From assembly GCF_000499845.2 (NCBI RefSeq), contig NC_023758.2, positions 10,699,927 through 10,763,926 on the forward strand: 64,000 bases of DNA. Direction: 5' to 3'. Position numbers and translations under genes: made by a program. This DNA is from Phaseolus vulgaris. Taxonomy: Eukaryota; Streptophyta; Magnoliopsida; Fabales; Fabaceae. The number at the start of each line of letters is the position of its first letter. Position 1 is the first letter of the stretch. Of this stretch, positions 1-12,379 are shown one piece after another. The notes under the pieces were generated by a model, which searched no databases, was not told the origin of the DNA, and saw nothing but the letters and a program-made list of their open reading frames with translations.

Positions 1-667
1 ACCCTCACACTGGCATATCTTATATATTATTTTATTGTACTAAAAAGTTATAAAACTATAATAATAAAAATAAAATAAATAATACTGATATTATATACAA
101 TAATAAAAACGATAATATATATTTTTTAAATTAAAATATCTTAGAAAATAACTATTATTTTTTTTAATCAGATAATGTTTGTTTCACTTTACTTTTCACT
201 TATTTTACCTATTTAATTTATCTGTATTTATTTATTTCCCCTATGAGAACACAGTCAACAACATTCATTCTCTATTAACGAAACGTATTTTAGAACAATT
301 CCCAAGGGAAAAAACGTATATTTGATCTAAAAGAAAAGAATTGACGATCGTGTGAATACACAGTTAGATGAGTAAAGTAGTAGGAGATAAACGAAGGTAG
401 ACAATAATGGCGGTTCATGATTCTCTCCATTAACATCACTCTTGCTTCCAATGGTCCACCACTCCCTCTTCCTTTTTCCATTTCCTTTTTCTTGTCTCTT
501 TTGCCTTTCCCCTTCCCTTTTCCACCCCCTCCATCTCCACACTACACTCACCTCTCAAAAACTCTCAAAACCCACTCTTTCACTCTCTGCCACCACCTCT
601 CTCACCTCCATGATTTAGGGTTTCCCTCCTTTCCAATACCCTGCATTTCCCACCACCACCATAACAA
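1..667 (+). other. Upstream region and CT-rich leader of the NHL gene
   Basis: The first ~410 bases are AT-rich with no coding signal. From about 420 to 667 the strand becomes strongly C/T-rich, which is common in plant 5' leaders, and it ends at the ATG of the NHL-repeat gene. An open frame starting at 417 overlaps that gene in another frame; its composition simply follows the pyrimidine-rich tract, so I do not call it a gene. No confident TATA box was found. Confidence 0.5.
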
Positions 668-3575
668 ATGGCCACACTCCATTTCGCTTTCACTTTCACG
701 CTTTTTCTTCTACTCTGCAATGTCTCAGCTGCACCATCCACCACATTACCAGCCAGTGAGTAACCCTGTTTACTGCTTTCACTCTGCTTTCATCCTTTCA
801 TCTTCTCTGGCTCAAAGTTTCTTCCTTTTTCAGAGATTGTTAGTGGGTTTCTCTCCAATGTCGTCCCCGCATTCACCAAATGGGCGTGGTCACTCAAAGC
901 ACCCACCAAAACGGGTATGAATCTGCACAGTGTAGATTGCATTTTCCTTTTTTGATTTTGAATCTGTCGGTTTATGTTTTATTGGAGTGTTGTTGCAGCG
1001 GTTGGTGGGAAGTCGATGATGAAGTTCGAGAGTGGGTACAGTGTGGAGACTGTGTTTGATGGAAGCAAGCTTGGAATTGAACCTTATGCGGTTGAGGTGT
1101 TGCCTGATGGGGAACTTCTTATTCTGGATTCGGTTAATAGTAACATTTATAGGATTTCGTCCTCGCTTTCTTTGTGTAAGTGTGCCCGTTTTATTGGATG
1201 GTAGATTGAGTTTGTGATCTGACCCATTTTCCATGTTCAATCTGCCATTTTATTTATTTGTTTTTTTATTTAATTTGTAAAATCAGCATAAGCAGGTGAT
1301 CTCTTCACTCTGTTACACTGGACTAAGGTTTTCTTGAAATTGAACTTTCTGTGACTTTGGAAATTATGAGCTTCTCTACTTTGTGATCTATTAGGCAGTA
1401 TTAGAAAACCTTGAATTTATTGCAGTGGAAACTTGTGAGGTTTTGCTTCCTACTTACTTCACCACAGTATTCTGTTCAGAATTTCTTGCAAAAGTCAATT
1501 GCAATGTTTTTAGACCATTTTTTTTCCTCTTTTAGTTGAACTTGAAGTTCATTATTCTCTATTGTCTGAGAGTCGAGCATATGGTTTTCATGTCAAAATA
1601 CTTGTTATAGATGCCTAGTTGGCAACTGTCAATTCTGATTCACGTTCCCCTTGCTCAAATCTCTTTTACATTGTAGAATCACAGATGATTGAACATATGT
1701 GCTATGTGCCAAGCATTATATCATGTCACTTTAGTTCTTGCTTACGAGATTTATAAATATGCATGAAACTGTAATGCATTTTGAACTTGCTGCATATGGG
1801 GGACTTCTCTTTTTGTTGAAATTTCTCTGCCACCCTTAAATCCATTTGGATGTATATATTTTTCTTTAGTTAAATAAATAGTAGCATTTGCTTTGCAATT
1901 TTGCAGATAGCAGACCGAAGCTTGTTGCAGGATCTGCTGAAGGATATTCTGGACATGTCGATGGCAGGCTTAGGGAAGCTAGGATGAATCACCCGAAGGG
2001 GATAACTGTTGATAATCGGGGAAATATCTATGTTGCAGATATAACGAACATGGCAATTAGAAAGATTAGTGATTCAGGTAAACATCATGTTAAACTGAAC
2101 AATTCTTTCTCCTCCTCTCCCCCATGAGGCCCTTGTTCTACTTCTCACGATAGAATCATAGGTTAGAGCTTTTTGTTGAGTTGAGGTTTCTGTTTTCAGG
2201 TGTCACAACAATTGCTGGTGGAAAATGGAGCCGGGGAGGGGGCCATGTTGATGGTCCAAGTGAAGAAGCTAAATTTTCTAATGATTTTGATGTGGTTTAT
2301 GTTGGAAGTAGTTGTTCCCTTCTTGTTATAGACAGGGGGAACCAAGCCATCAGGGAGATCCAACTACATTTTGATGATTGTGCTTACCAATACGAAAATG
2401 GATTTCCACTTGGTAAACTAAACCATTCCAGGGTCTTTTTCAAGAAAATCTTTTAATTACACATTAAGGCTGATTACCATCAATTTTCAGGTATTGCAAT
2501 GCTTGTTGGGGCTGGCTTCTTTGGTTATATGCTTGCATTATTACAGCGTAGACTTGGTACAATTGTATCATCTCAAGATGTGAGTGCATAGTATTGTCTT
2601 CTTCCTTTTGATACATTATAATAGTAAATCAGATATAGAAATTGCAAGTAGATTATCTGGAGTTTTCCTTGTTATGCAGCTACCTATGAAATTAACATAT
2701 TCTATACATTGACAGGTCTAGATCTCTCATTTCATGTTATGCTACAGTTTTCAAATTATCCTTTTTTATCTCAGCTTTTTCCCATAGCCGCAGAATTTAA
2801 GGTGTTGCAATAGTTACATGAATTTATCAGAAAACTTGAGTCATTTAATCATCTCTTGCTTTTGTAGGCTGAGGATCCAGCAATGTCTAGTATTTCACCA
2901 AGCCAATATCGAAAGCCTGTGAAGTCTGTGAGGCCTCCTTTAATTCCATCAGAAGATGAATCAGATAAGCAAGAAGAAAGTTTCTTTGGATCCCTTGGGA
3001 AGCTTCTTACCAATGCTGGGGCATCAGTGGTGGAAATAATGGGAGGGTTATTTCCTGGTTTCAGAAAAAGACCGCAGAGCTACCAATTACAAAGCCAACC
3101 GCCGTTCCAGCAACCTCAAAAGCAAGTAAATGCTTGGCCTGTGCAAGAAAGCTTTGTGATCCCAGAAGAAGATGAGCCCCCTTCTATTGACCCGAGAACC
3201 CCAACACCCCGGAAAACATATGCTTTCATGTCCAAGGATGCCGAAAAAATGCAACAACTATTGCAAAGTAGAGCATTCTATAGCGGATGGGAAGGAGATC
3301 TTCAGCAACAACAGCAACTAAAGCATCAGCACCAGCAACAGCAACAACAACAACTTAAGCATCATAATCGTCATCAATATCATTCATCAATCCCTCACAC
3401 TTACCTTGAGCAAAGCCACGAGGAAACCAATGAGATACTATTTGGAGCAGTTCAAGAGCAGGATGGGAAGCAGGAAACTGTGGTTATCAAGCCTGTGGAA
3501 TATGGTCAATCTCTCTATGATCATCACTGCATTCGACCTCGAATCAGTTCTATGGGTTATACCAACAGGCACTAA
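668..3575 (+). CDS. NHL-repeat membrane protein (7 exons)
   Basis: Seven exons with GT-AG junctions: 668-755, 834-914, 999-1175, 1907-2077, 2200-2412, 2491-2579, 2868-3575. They join in frame to 508 codons. The start is chosen because the first ~22 residues form a clear signal peptide (hydrophobic run, then small residues) and exon 2 continues with a sequence typical of plant NHL-domain proteins. Residues ~60-240 carry NHL beta-propeller-type repeats: a 'LPDGELLILDS' strand, then 'GYSGHVDG' and 'ITVDNRGNIYVAD', then a third repeat with 'VIDRGNQAIREI'. Exon 6 encodes a hydrophobic segment (about residues 244-262) followed by basic residues, so it is probably a single-pass membrane anchor. The tail (274-508) is polar and low complexity, with a Q/H-rich tract near 419-445. 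Plant homologues are annotated only as NHL domain-containing proteins; a scaffold role in the secretory or plasma membrane is inference. Confidence 0.9.
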
Positions 3576-5389
3576 GTATATAAAACCACAAAGATTAGGA
3601 GTAAAGTACTGAATCCCCAATCCAGCTTTAATTAGAGAGGGGAGAGTGATATCAAGTACAGGATGTATAATTAATGATTTCTTTTAAACAGTGTGATCCT
3701 TGTAAGGAGAAGCTGGTGGTCATCAGAATATTAAATGTTTAATCAGTTTTGCCAATTTGAGGGTAAGATCAAGAAATTTTGGCATGCTATTTCTTGATTT
3801 TCTTCCCTGATGATGATGTTCTCTGCCATAAAATATAAGATATATTATATACTATACATATACTTCTCCCCTTTTGTCTTTGTTCCACGGAAAAGTTCTG
3901 ACACCTTCAGGAGTTTTTCTTCTGTACTTTGTACGTATTATGTGGGTGTCATGCAAACATCTCATGCTTCTGATGATTGTAAACAAGGAAAAACCTTTTC
4001 CTAGTGGAGCATGTCAGAACTTGCGTTTGATGAGTGTTTCAATTACCATTTTTGCAGTTCTTTCCAACACAGACAATTCAACTCGTTCATATTCCATCCT
4101 GAACATGTGAATGCAAGTTAAGATTATTCTGAAGGTGATAGAAGATGTTAATAGTAGTGACAAAGGAATGCCAGAGAATTGAAGGTTGTAATAATGGAGA
4201 GTAATAATAGTGGAAGGAAGAACATGATAATTCGAGTGACCACCGGAGTGTGTCGACTCTAACTAGATTTCATTACAAGTGGATGACATGACATGTTGGG
4301 CCCCCCACTAGCCACTGCATGTGAGTGACATTATGACATTTTACATTATTAAATTATTAAGGATTTTAGTAAAAGGAATGTTAAATAAAAAAATAATAAT
4401 ACTCCAGGATTCTATTGGATCTAAAGTCAAAAAACATACTTCCCATATAGAATTGTTTTGGTATTTGTCTTTTCCTTTATATTTAAAATGAGTTGTCAAA
4501 TGTTAATTATATATTAAATTATTTTTATATTTATACTTAGAGTATGTGCTAAGTAATAAATTAATTTAGGATTTACAGTTTAAGGTTTATTTGGAAAGAG
4601 ATTTAGCATTTTAGGAGTTTCTAAGTTGAATTTTAGTTTATAAGTTAAAAGTCACAAGTTGATTTTAGCATTCTTTTACCTTATTTTCTTTATTTCTTTT
4701 ATTTTTAATAATTTTAATAGATAAAAATTGAAATTTTAAAACAACTTTATTAATATTCAATAGATGAATTAGTTTAAATAAAACGACTTACTTCAAAAAA
4801 TATATATGAAATTTTAAAAAATAAATAGAAACAATATACAGTTTAATAAAAAATTAGTTACTTTTAAAATTATGAAATTATAATTACGTAATAATATATT
4901 TTTATCTAAATAATACAATTTTTATTTCATACAATAAAATTTATACATTTATGAGTTAGCTTTATCAAATCCTTAGCTATTTTAAGAAACAAATTTTTAA
5001 TATATTTTAAGTATTTATTATAGAATCACTAGTAGGTGGTAGTACCTCACACTTGGTTATAGCAGGTTTAGGTATGATTGCAATGTGGTTGCGTTGGACA
5101 TTGAATATTAATATTTATAGTTTACTTTTCTGGTTTTTTTATATCTATAAATTAGTATATGAAGTAAATGTGTCTTTTATTTTTCCATTTCGATGTGGTA
5201 GGATTATTTCTATTTTATCTTTTTATATGTGTTCTTGAATCGAGTTGGAATTAAGAGAACGATTCAAACATTTTTTAGTCGATCAGTCAATTCTTTCTCT
5301 CTTTCTTTTGAAACAAATTCCTCACTCTCCTTTTGCTTTCTACACATTGTCTCCATGAACTCCAGGTTCGGATGGTACCTACAAAAGAC
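3576..5389. other. 3' UTR and AT-rich intergenic DNA
   Basis: The first few hundred bases are probably the 3' UTR of the NHL gene. The rest is very AT-rich and contains only short spurious open frames. No RNA gene, tandem array or conserved protein was seen. Confidence 0.5.
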
Positions 5390-6004
5390 ACTCTGATGCT
5401 CAAGTGAGAATTCGGTATTCGGCACTCGGTGCTATTAATATTCTATGATGACGTACCTGTTTCTTGGAATCTATGCCTATTTATATGATTAACATGGGCC
5501 CTTTATTATTGGTCTAGATTAGGGAGTTGGGTCATGCTTAGGAGTGCATTACCTAGTGCTTGATCGTTGATTAGTCTTGTTAACCATGTTTAAGTGTAAT
5601 GGTTTTGGTTGTGTCGGTCGGCTTGGGTCGGATGTCGAGTCAAAGTGTCGATCGCGCGGACCTTATCGGTACACTTGCCACACAGGCTCGAGGATGGTTA
5701 ATCCAAAAAGTCTTTATCCGAGGTCGTAGTGATGGTTAGGCTTCCCGAGGTTGGACGTGATGTTGGCGACACCGAACGTGTGATGTGACGCACATCAATG
5801 ACATGATTTTTTGGGAGCCATTTGATGAGAACCGTTGGATTGAGGGAGATCCAACGGTTGAGATGGGAGTGACGCTCAATCTTCCTCTCTCCTCGAGGGG
5901 TATAAATAATGGTCCCCACATTGTTCCAAGTCACTACTTCCCTGCTCTGACACCCGAAACCTACTTGTCCTGGCACACTGCTTTCCTTACTTGGAAGGTT
6001 AGTC
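5390..6004 (+). promoter_or_regulatory. Promoter-like leader of a decayed retroelement gene
   Basis: GC content rises sharply here relative to the AT-rich DNA on the left, marking the edge of the retroelement nest. A good TATA box (TATAAATA, 5901-5908) lies about 100 bases before the ATG at 6005, which opens the decayed gene below. The stretch may be part of an LTR or a leader, but no second copy is present in this window to define its ends. The left boundary is approximate. Confidence 0.4.
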
Positions 6005-7157
6005 ATGTCTTCCTTGCCTTTTTCTTCGTCCTCCTCTTCTCCTTCGTACTCGTCTTCTTCTTCTTCTGGCTCCTCCACAATCGAGCCCCTGTTGGTCAGG
6101 GCAATTAAGACATTGTCGTCTGTGAAGGATGTTGTAAGGGCAGATGACCCAAAAGGTGTTGCCGACAGGTCAGATCCCTTTGAACAATCATCCCACCTCT
6201 TGGGGCTTGACTGGTATACCCTAAGGTAACTGTGTTTACCCCTGTCTTCCTGGATGGGCCCTCCATCTCTTCTTTTATAGGAAAACACACCATTTTGAAG
6301 CCAAATGCCAACAATGGTATTTTGGCTACTGATTATTGTCGACTGACCGATATCACATGTTGGGTCAGTCTCCCTAGAGGGTCCCTTCTTCTTCGTCTAT
6401 TCTTGTCTTTTTTCCAACCTACACGTCGCCCTCCCTTTTTATGATTTCACTATGGGTGTCCTTCAGACGCTCAATGTGGCCCCCTTTCAACTCCACCCAA
6501 ACACTCGGGCTTCGCTCAAAACCTTCTACCTCATATGCAACATGTTTCGCCTCTCCTCGACTCCTTCCACCTTCTTGAGCTATTATACCTCTCATCCGAT
6601 CGATCTCGTTAGCTAGTTGACCCTTATCAATCGGGCGGGTAACATTTTGTTCAGCCCCTACAATACCTCATACAAAAATTTCAAAGGGAAGTTCTTCAAA
6701 TTTTTTGTTGAGCTCTAGTATGGGGCTTTACTTTGATGAAGCCGCTAACTCCAAGTTTCCCTTGTATTAGACTAGGAACCCTACCCGATTTAAGGAGTGG
6801 CCTCGTTCGGCTCCGAGTGCCGAGGAGCAAGAGATTTGTTCTCCTTTTGATGATCTCCCTTGAAGGCTCCCTACACGAAAATGGTTAACATAGTACAAGT
6901 CGTCTCAACGGTGGACGAACTTTCATGATATGTTTACATTGTTCTCTGGTCAAAGGTTCTTAACTTATGTATGTTTTCTTGATGCAAATATTATAACTAA
7001 AGAGTCTCTCTGGTCGGACAGTACAATGGTTGCCTTTCATGCCAAAGCCCTCGAGAGAGGCAAAGGCAAAGGTAGTCTTGGAATGGTTGCGGCCAGCAAT
7101 CCCTCTGCTTTCGGGGCTGGTCCTTCAACTGCTGTCGATGGAGGTAGGAAAAGAAAA
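6005..7157 (+). pseudogene. Decayed 'Transposase_28'-type retroelement gene, 5' part
   Basis: After a serine-rich N-terminus (6005-6226) the strand carries, in broken frames, a domain much like the antisense genes of the Tat element at 27-32 kb. Recognisable pieces around 6450-6800 are a 'VAPFQLHPN' motif, a serine-rich loop ending 'FLSYYTSHP', 'FKGKFFKFF', and a 'FPLYW'-like site that is itself mutated. Known family: Pfam Transposase_28 ('putative gypsy type transposon'). Stops and frameshifts occur throughout. A possible splice donor follows codon 74 (about 6226). The frame runs into '[10 protein letters not shown]' and then stops making sense at about 7157, where minus-strand gypsy RT sequence begins. 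The continuation appears to resume at 11916. No function is likely today. Confidence 0.6.
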
Positions 7158-7730
7158 AGTGTTGAATTGCTGCAACTTTTGTTTGATCTACATGCACCCC
7201 TTTATGACTTACCACAAACCCTAGGAAGTCTATAAGATCTAATGCAAAGAAACATTTAGCATGATTAGCATATAACTTCTCCCTCCTAAGAGTTTCTAAG
7301 ACTTGTCTAACATGTGACTCATGATCTTCTAAAGACAAGCTATATATAAGAATATCATTAAAGTAAACCACAACAAACTTGCCAAGGAATGCTCTTAATA
7401 CATGATGCATAAGTCGCATGAAGGTACTAGGAGCATTAGTCAAGCCAAAAGGCATGATTAACCACTCATATAAACCAAATTTGGTCTTAAAAGCGGTTTT
7501 CCATTCATCACCATGTTTAATTCGAATTTGATTGTAACCACTCTTAAGATCAATTTTGGAAAATATTTTAGACCCATGTAATTCATCTAACAAGTCATCT
7601 AACCTAGGAATGAGATGCCTATATTTGATGGTAATGTTATTTATAGCGCGATAATCCGTACACATCCTCCATGTCCCATCTTTTTTTAGGACAAGTATGA
7701 CAGGCATAACACATGGGCTCATGCTATCTT
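7158..7730 (-). pseudogene. Gypsy reverse transcriptase, truncated
   Basis: The frame contains '[18 protein letters not shown]', '[15 protein letters not shown]' and '[16 protein letters not shown]', the fingers and palm blocks of gypsy RT. The catalytic box reads Y-F-N-D where active enzymes have (Y/F)-x-D-D, so one catalytic aspartate is replaced by asparagine. An in-frame stop separates it from the upstream protease region near 7735. The domain ends abruptly at about 7158 before the RNase H connection. Confidence 0.8.
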
Positions 7731-7734
7731 GTAC

Positions 7735-9712
7735 TCACCCCTTAGCTAATAAATCCTCAACTTGTTGTTGAATCTCTTTGGCCTCTTGGGGATTGGTCCT
7801 ATATGCAGGGCGATTTGGTAAAGAAACCTCGGGCATGAAGTCTATTTGGTGTTCAATCCCTCTTAGAGGTGGTAAGCCTTTAGGAGGATCTTGAAACACA
7901 TCTTCATATTCCCTTACCAAATTGTCCAAACATGTGGGACTATCCTTAGCCAACTCACATTCAATAGTTCTAGGAATAGCTAAAAAAATAGGCTTTTGAG
8001 TAACTATTACCTTTTTAACTTGTTGTGTGGATATGAGAAGGCTTCTCTTGGAACTCTTTTTATCATTTTCTTTCTCTCTCTTTTCTCTCATTTTGACTTG
8101 GTCCTCATGTACTTCCTTTGGAGAGAGAGACTTAAGAATGACTTTGTGCCCATGGAAGTTAAAAGAAATTTTGTTGGTAAAGCCATCATGAAATTTTTTT
8201 CTATCAAATTGCCATGGCCTACCTAAAAGAATATGAGTGGCTTCCATTGGGACAACATCACACAAGACCTCATCTTTATATTTACCAATAGAAAATGTAA
8301 TGAGGACTTACTTGTTAACAACTATCTCACCTACCTCACTTAACCATTGTAACTTGTAGGGCTTGGCATGAGAGATGGTAGGTAATCCAAGTTTGTCTAC
8401 CACTCTTGTGCTTGCCACATTAGCACAACTCCCCCCATCCACAATCAAAGAGCATACCCTATCATTAATAAGACACCTTGAATGAAAAATATTTTCTCTT
8501 TGAGTTTCATCGAAAGGTTTTAAAACTTGTCCAAGCATGCGTCTTATTACTAATAGGTCACCTTCATGTGGGCTTTCACTCTCACTCTCACTTGGGGATC
8601 TAGAAGGTGAGGAATGTCTAGAAGACTCGGACTCATGCTCACTACCCTCTACCCCATCATGCATATACATATTTCGCTTAGAAGGGCAATTAGAAGCAAT
8701 ATGTCCATAGCTTAAGCATTTAAAACACTTCTTACTAGACGATTTAGTTGGTGATTTAGGCCTAGAAGTGGAAGTGGAAGGCTTAGAATCTCTAGGTTTG
8801 AAAATAGAGTCCTTAGAAGGGATATTTGAAAAAGAGCTATTTTTATTTTTCCAAGAAGAGTGGTAGTAGCTATCCTTAGAAGAATTTTTGAAAGCATTTT
8901 TCCTTGCAAGTTGATTTTCAATTTTACTAGCAAGGTGAACCACATTTTCCAAAGAAGAATATTCTTGTAACTCTACCACGTCTTGAATGTCCCTTCGAAG
9001 GCCACTCACAAACCTAGCTATCTTAGCTTCCTCACTCTCATCCATATGAATTCAAATTAAAAGCGTGTCTAGTTGTTTAAAGTAATCATCCACACTTAGC
9101 GTGCCTTGATGAAACCGTTGGAGTTTCAACAATAGGTCTTTCCTAAAGTGTGGAGGTACGAATCTAGCGCGTAAACAAGCTTTTAAATCGTCCCACGGGC
9201 GGTCTCTTGTGTAGGTCAATGTCCATGAGATATTGATGCCACCATTGCATGGCATAGTCTAAGAATTCTAAGGATGCTAATCTAACCCTATGCTCATCAA
9301 TAACCCCATTTACATCAAATATTTGTTCAACCTTAGCCTCCCACCCTAAGTACACATTAGGATCACTTTCACCACTAAAGCTAGGAAGTTTTACATTAGG
9401 TGAATAAGGGCCAGCCACATGTTGGCGCCTCTCTTCATGGTGATGGTGCCTTGGTCGTGCATTGTCTTCATAATATCCATGAGAAGAATGAGAATTCCTT
9501 GAAGAATGCCGAAGAGGAGGATGATGTCTTCTCTCCCGGTTTTGATGGATTTCTTCACGGCTTAACTCCAAGCTTTGGAGCCTTGCCTCCATTTGTCTTA
9601 TCACATCAAGATATTGAGCATTTGATTGTCTAGCATTCTTTAAATCTTCAAAGAGAGCTGCCTTTTGAGGTGAGCAAGGTTTGGAGGATTCTCCACTAGA
9701 AAAATTAGCCAT
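7735..9712 (-). pseudogene. Gypsy gag-protease region, broken
   Basis: Starts at Met (9710-9712; 'MANFSSGESS'). A coiled N-terminus is followed by the retrotransposon gag core ('YLGWEAKVEQIF', 'LRARFVPPHF'), a Ser/Lys-rich stretch, and a CCHC zinc knuckle (C-x2-C-x4-H-x4-C, 'CFKCLSYGHIASNCP', near 8690-8735). An aspartic-protease-like 'VDGGSCANV' follows near 8440, then 'HILLGRPWQFD'. A frameshift lies at about 9164-9255. In-frame stops occur just above 9045, near 8305 and near 7735. The order matches gypsy gag-pro; the product cannot be made as one protein. Confidence 0.8.
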
Positions 9713-10910
9713 GCTCAAAAAGTACAAAAACAGAAACAAACAATTAAAGAAACTTGTTAGCAAAATAAAGTAAGATGTAGGTTGCTGGAAAAGGCCAAAA
9801 GAATGTGCTCAAACCACTCCAAGAAAAGTGTTCTTTCCTTAACCAAGCCTCTCTTGTGGATTGGATGAGCTTCAAATGAAAAATGTCAAAGCAAACCACA
9901 CTCACTTAAGAACAAGTCACCACAAAAGTTAAAGGAAACAAGAAGACAAACAAGAAAAGGTATAAACAAGAAAAGGCTACACAAAAGGAATACAAGAATT
10001 ATGACAAACACAAAGAATAGTGAAGAAAGACAAGCAAAAAAAATAAGGTACTCAATGAAAAGAGAGCATACAAAGGAGTCCTAAAGAATAGTACTAGAAT
10101 AGATGAAGAAAACAAAAACAATGCTACTGGAATATTTTTGTTAAAACTGTGCGTGACTTTAAAGATTTAACTGTAACTGTAGGAAGCGAACTGGAATGTG
10201 AAATTTTAACCACTTGGAATTCAAGATGTTCTCTAAAAATTGGCACTGGAATCACTCAAAAACAGTAAGCCAATTAATTGTGATAAATTTCCGAAAATTA
10301 CTGCCGAATCACCGTTTTCCAGCGTCAGAATTTTACACATTGTACGTATTTCATTTATCATCTTTTTTGTATATTGAATTTTGATGTACTTCTTTTTTTA
10401 CTCTTTTGTAACACTTCAAACTACTTAAATCCAGAAATTCAGAATTTTCCAGTAATCACAAAAATTTTGATAAACCAAACAGTCAGCACGTTTTTATGAA
10501 AAACAGAGGAACCTATACTAGAATGAAAAACAGAATTAAAGAAACTACAAAGACACAATAGAAATGATGAATAAGAACTTGTATAGATCCAATACACAAG
10601 CATGAACTCAAAACTAAAAAGAAAATGCACCAAAGGATCAAGAAAAAACAGAAACCAAAATTTGTACTCAAATAAAAGCAATCAACCAAAGATAGCAAGA
10701 AAAGTACTACTAGGAATTGATGACATTATAGGAAAAAAAACATGACTAGACAAAACAAGTATGGATTCAAAAATTAAAATGACTCAAGCACAATGAATTG
10801 TACCAATTAAAACAGCAAGAAATACTCAAAAAACACAAAAAGAAGAATCACTAACACAAAACAGAATCAAAGTGTCCAGCAACTCAAATTTTTTTTTGCA
10901 CATAACCATA
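9713..10910 (-). other. Gypsy internal leader between primer site and gag
   Basis: This is an A-rich (plus strand) stretch between the primer-binding site and the gag start. No protein or RNA gene is recognisable. It is taken as the untranslated leader of the minus-strand gypsy element. Confidence 0.45.
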
Positions 10911-10923
10911 GCTCTAGATACCA
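10911..10923 (-). promoter_or_regulatory. Primer-binding site, tRNA-iMet type
   Basis: The minus strand reads TGGTATCTAGAGC. This is the initiator-methionine-tRNA complement TGGTATCAGAGC with one inserted base. It sits two bases inside the predicted LTR end, as expected for minus-strand priming. Confidence 0.65.
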
Positions 10924-10925
10924 CA

Positions 10926-11915
10926 TGATATGAGTTGAATTGAACATAGACACTTTAAAAACTTTTGAATACAACATTATATGAGAAAATTAACAACAGT
11001 TAAGGATCAAGGAGTGCTTTAAACAAAGGAAACGAAATTAAAACCACAAGACAACAAGCTGAAAACAGAAATGGAAACAAGGAAGCTTAAGGAGTCATCA
11101 ATGGAGTCATAGCCTTCCAAAATGATGATCCAAACTCAATAAGAGTGCTATTTCCTTGTACACTTCCATGGAATAAGATAAAAACGCAATTGAAAATAGA
11201 AACACAAGAATCGAACAGAAATTGAAGAACAAGCTAAGAAATACAAAACCAAATGGTGAAAAGGATGATGGATCTCTAAAACAAACCAAACTACCGATTG
11301 AAATTGCAAAAGATGAAAGAATGAACACTTATTGGATGAAGCTTGCTGGATTTGAGAATTTGGAACTGCATCACGCCACTTGGAGTCTTGTTCCAAGATA
11401 AGTGAAAGGTTGCCACCATTTGAAGCTCTCCATTGGCACACAAGATAAGGCAAAGGAAGAAGGAGACAACAAAACTCACAATTTCTCTCTAAACTTGAGT
11501 ATAGTTTCTCTACATCTAATTTCCAAATCTGAAATTTACAAAGGCAAGCACCTTATTTATAGTCTAAGAGGTGCTGAAATGAGAAGCTAAATCAAATGCA
11601 AATTCCCTCATAAATGACACTAAAATGGCGCCAACTAGAGCATGAGGAAGGTGTGACTTCCTTCCTAGTTTTGGCACCTCCTATAAGACACCTACATCCC
11701 CTACTAAGTCACATGGACAAAGTGACTCTCTCTAATACATTCACACCTATTTATTTAATATCTGCACCCCTACTCTATACAATAGAAATAAGAAGAGTCA
11801 TCTTGTGATACTCGTGTCCCAAAGCTCTTGCCATGCTCCTAGTGATTCTTTGGGCTTGGGCGTCATGGGTTTGGGCGTCCTCTACTTGGTTACCATCAGA
11901 AGGAGACCTCTAACA
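10926..11915 (-). repeat. Predicted 5' LTR of the truncated gypsy element
   Basis: It starts TGATATG and ends CTAACA on the plus strand, giving TG...CA ends in either reading. A TATA box in minus orientation (TATAAATA, plus positions 11554-11561) lies inside. The inner edge is fixed by the adjacent primer site. The outer edge at 11915 is inferred from the CA dinucleotide and from resumption of the host gene; a shorter LTR ending at 11800 is possible. No second copy exists here for comparison. Confidence 0.5.
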
Positions 11916-12379
11916 CTACTAGGATCACTTGATCTCCGGGTGGCACCTCAAGACATCCTCCACCTCCTTCCACTATTCGCTTGGGGTCCACCTCACCGGT
12001 CGATGTTGTCGGTCTTGCTGTTGTTGTCGCCCCTACCATCGAAGCTCCCATGGACCCCTTGGCTCTTCTTGGGGGTTATCTTCAATTCACAAGCGGTGTC
12101 TAGGTCAGTCTGTCGCCGACCGCTGAAAACTTTCTCTTTATTGTCCCCGAGGAGGACTTGCTCTTGGTTGGAATTGAGATGCAATGACAGGGTCTCGTCA
12201 TGACCCGACAGACCGACCGTAGGGTCGAAGAGATCTTGCGGTTGTAACATGAGTTGTCTAAGACCTCCAGTTCGCTGAAGTCATCCTTGGAGGCAGTCTC
12301 AGCCTTCGAGTCCAGGATGACCAAAGCTGGAACCGACCTCGAATTGGGCGAGAGGAGGTGCGCCGAGCTGGAGAGAAAG
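11916..12379 (+). pseudogene. Decayed Transposase_28-type gene, continuation (coiled coil)
   Basis: Plus-strand frames encode a Pro/Thr-rich linker, 'APMDPLALLG', then a heptad-rich segment around 12190-12379 with 'LSKTSSSLKSSLEAVSAFE' and 'LGERRCAELERK'. This is the arrangement expected after the domain at 6005-7157 and parallels the coiled coil of the antisense gene at 29.6-30.6 kb. It is cut at 12379 by the copia LTR. Stops are present. Confidence 0.5.

Larger units (their letters stand above)
7158..11915 (-). mobile_element. Truncated Ty3/gypsy retrotransposon (5' LTR, gag, PR, partial RT)
   Basis: Read on the minus strand the order is LTR (11915-10926), tRNA-iMet-type primer site, long AT-rich leader, gag, CCHC knuckle, protease, then RT, which breaks off at about 7158 after '[11 protein letters not shown]'. 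RNase H, integrase and the 3' LTR are missing, so the left end is a deletion or recombination breakpoint. The iMet-type primer site and the gag-PR-RT style suggest a chromovirus-type gypsy element; the clade is an inference. It interrupts the plus-strand Transposase_28-like gene. Confidence 0.75.

Noticed and set aside
417..920. 167-aa open frame over the start of the NHL gene
   Set aside because: It overlaps exons 1-2 in another frame; its protein is a Pro/Ser/Leu-rich reading of a CT-rich leader, while the spliced NHL model gives a signal peptide and conserved domains.
11107..11453. Minus-strand open frames rich in Phe/Leu
   Set aside because: They lie inside the predicted gypsy LTR, have no domain, and are explained by its A/T-rich composition.
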